Origin: Selenomonadales bacterium
Lineage (GTDB): Bacteria; Bacillota; Negativicutes; RGIG982
Assembly: GCA_017390595.1 (NCBI GenBank)
Contig: JAFPBC010000121.1
Location: 1 to 5,897, forward strand
Direction of reading: 5' to 3'
Length of the DNA: 5,897 bases
Part shown: in pieces, positions 5,801 through 5,897 of the stretch
How the letters are laid out: every line of letters begins with the position of its first letter
How positions within the stretch are numbered: position 1 is the stretch's first letter
Notes under the pieces: model-generated
What the model was told of the DNA's origin: nothing
The model's database searches: none
The model's input: the letters and a program-made list of their open reading frames with translations, nothing else
Made by a program: the position numbers and the translations under genes

Positions 5801-5897
5801 TCGGGTCAAGACCCTCTTACTCAGAACACGGTCATTCTTATGATTCAATTGTCTTTGTTATGCCGAAAAGCATCTTTTCATGAGAAGTTCTGACTTC
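5801..5897. other. non-coding right end, no gene recognised
   Basis: No credible gene is seen. There are short inverted repeats: GGGTC-AA-GACCC (5803-5814), GAAAAG-CAT-CTTTTC (5865-5879) and GAAGT-TCTG-ACTTC (5884-5897, touching the window edge). A minus-strand frame open from the edge to a stop at 5838-5840 encodes at most 19 residues and might be the tail of an upstream gene, but nothing supports it. Confidence 0.3.

Noticed and set aside
5700..5818. Repeated AAGAGGGT on the minus strand (5700-5707 and 5811-5818), suggesting a leader peptide
   Set aside because: The upstream copy would start a four-codon TTG frame with only one base of spacing, which is not a workable start; the match is probably chance.
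5840..5893. Short plus-strand ATG frame of 17 residues at the right edge
   Set aside because: It has no ribosome-binding site and no plausible partner gene, and its length is expected by chance.

Overview
The window looks like a chromosomal segment from an anaerobic, low-to-mid GC Firmicute. A member of the Negativicutes (Selenomonas/Megamonas/Veillonella-like) is my best guess, based on a short (372-residue) OadB-type sodium-pumping decarboxylase subunit beside [FeFe]-hydrogenase maturation genes, strong AGGAGG/GGTGA ribosome-binding sites and a tRNA cluster with encoded CCA ends. That assignment is an inference. Every gene I can support lies on the minus strand, so transcription runs from right to left as numbered.

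Right to left: positions 5717-5897 are non-coding. They hold an extended -10 promoter embedded in a perfect 16-bp palindrome, itself at the centre of a ~72-bp imperfect dyad, followed by a terminator-like hairpin in the leader. Next is a three-gene operon: a TM1266-like small regulator (TTG start), hydG and hydF. It makes two of the three dedicated maturases that build the 2Fe subcluster of [FeFe]-hydrogenase. HydE and the hydrogenase itself are not in the window. The operon ends at an 18-bp-stem terminator (2743-2783).

The second unit is a pair: a small single-span protein of the OadG/gamma-delta type and the membrane subunit OadB (GTG start), closed by a 14-bp-stem terminator (1184-1215). 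OadB would couple decarboxylation of a biotin-bound carboxyl group to Na+ export. The carboxyltransferase and biotin carrier must be encoded elsewhere.

The third unit is a single gene (433-1125) for a 230-residue protein I do not recognise. It consists of two diverged copies of a ~95-residue module and has its own TTGACA-type promoter. The fourth unit is a tRNA operon in the order Asp-Phe-Gly-Cys, with a good promoter at 328-356; the tRNA-Cys gene runs off the left edge.

Functionally, the hydrogenase-maturation and Na+-decarboxylase genes both fit fermentative energy metabolism (H2 disposal and decarboxylation-driven Na+ pumping), but they are separated by a terminator and nothing ties them into one regulon. 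There is no mobile element, CRISPR array or rRNA. The two most interesting parts are the dyad/hairpin control region of the hyd operon and the duplicated-module orphan protein.
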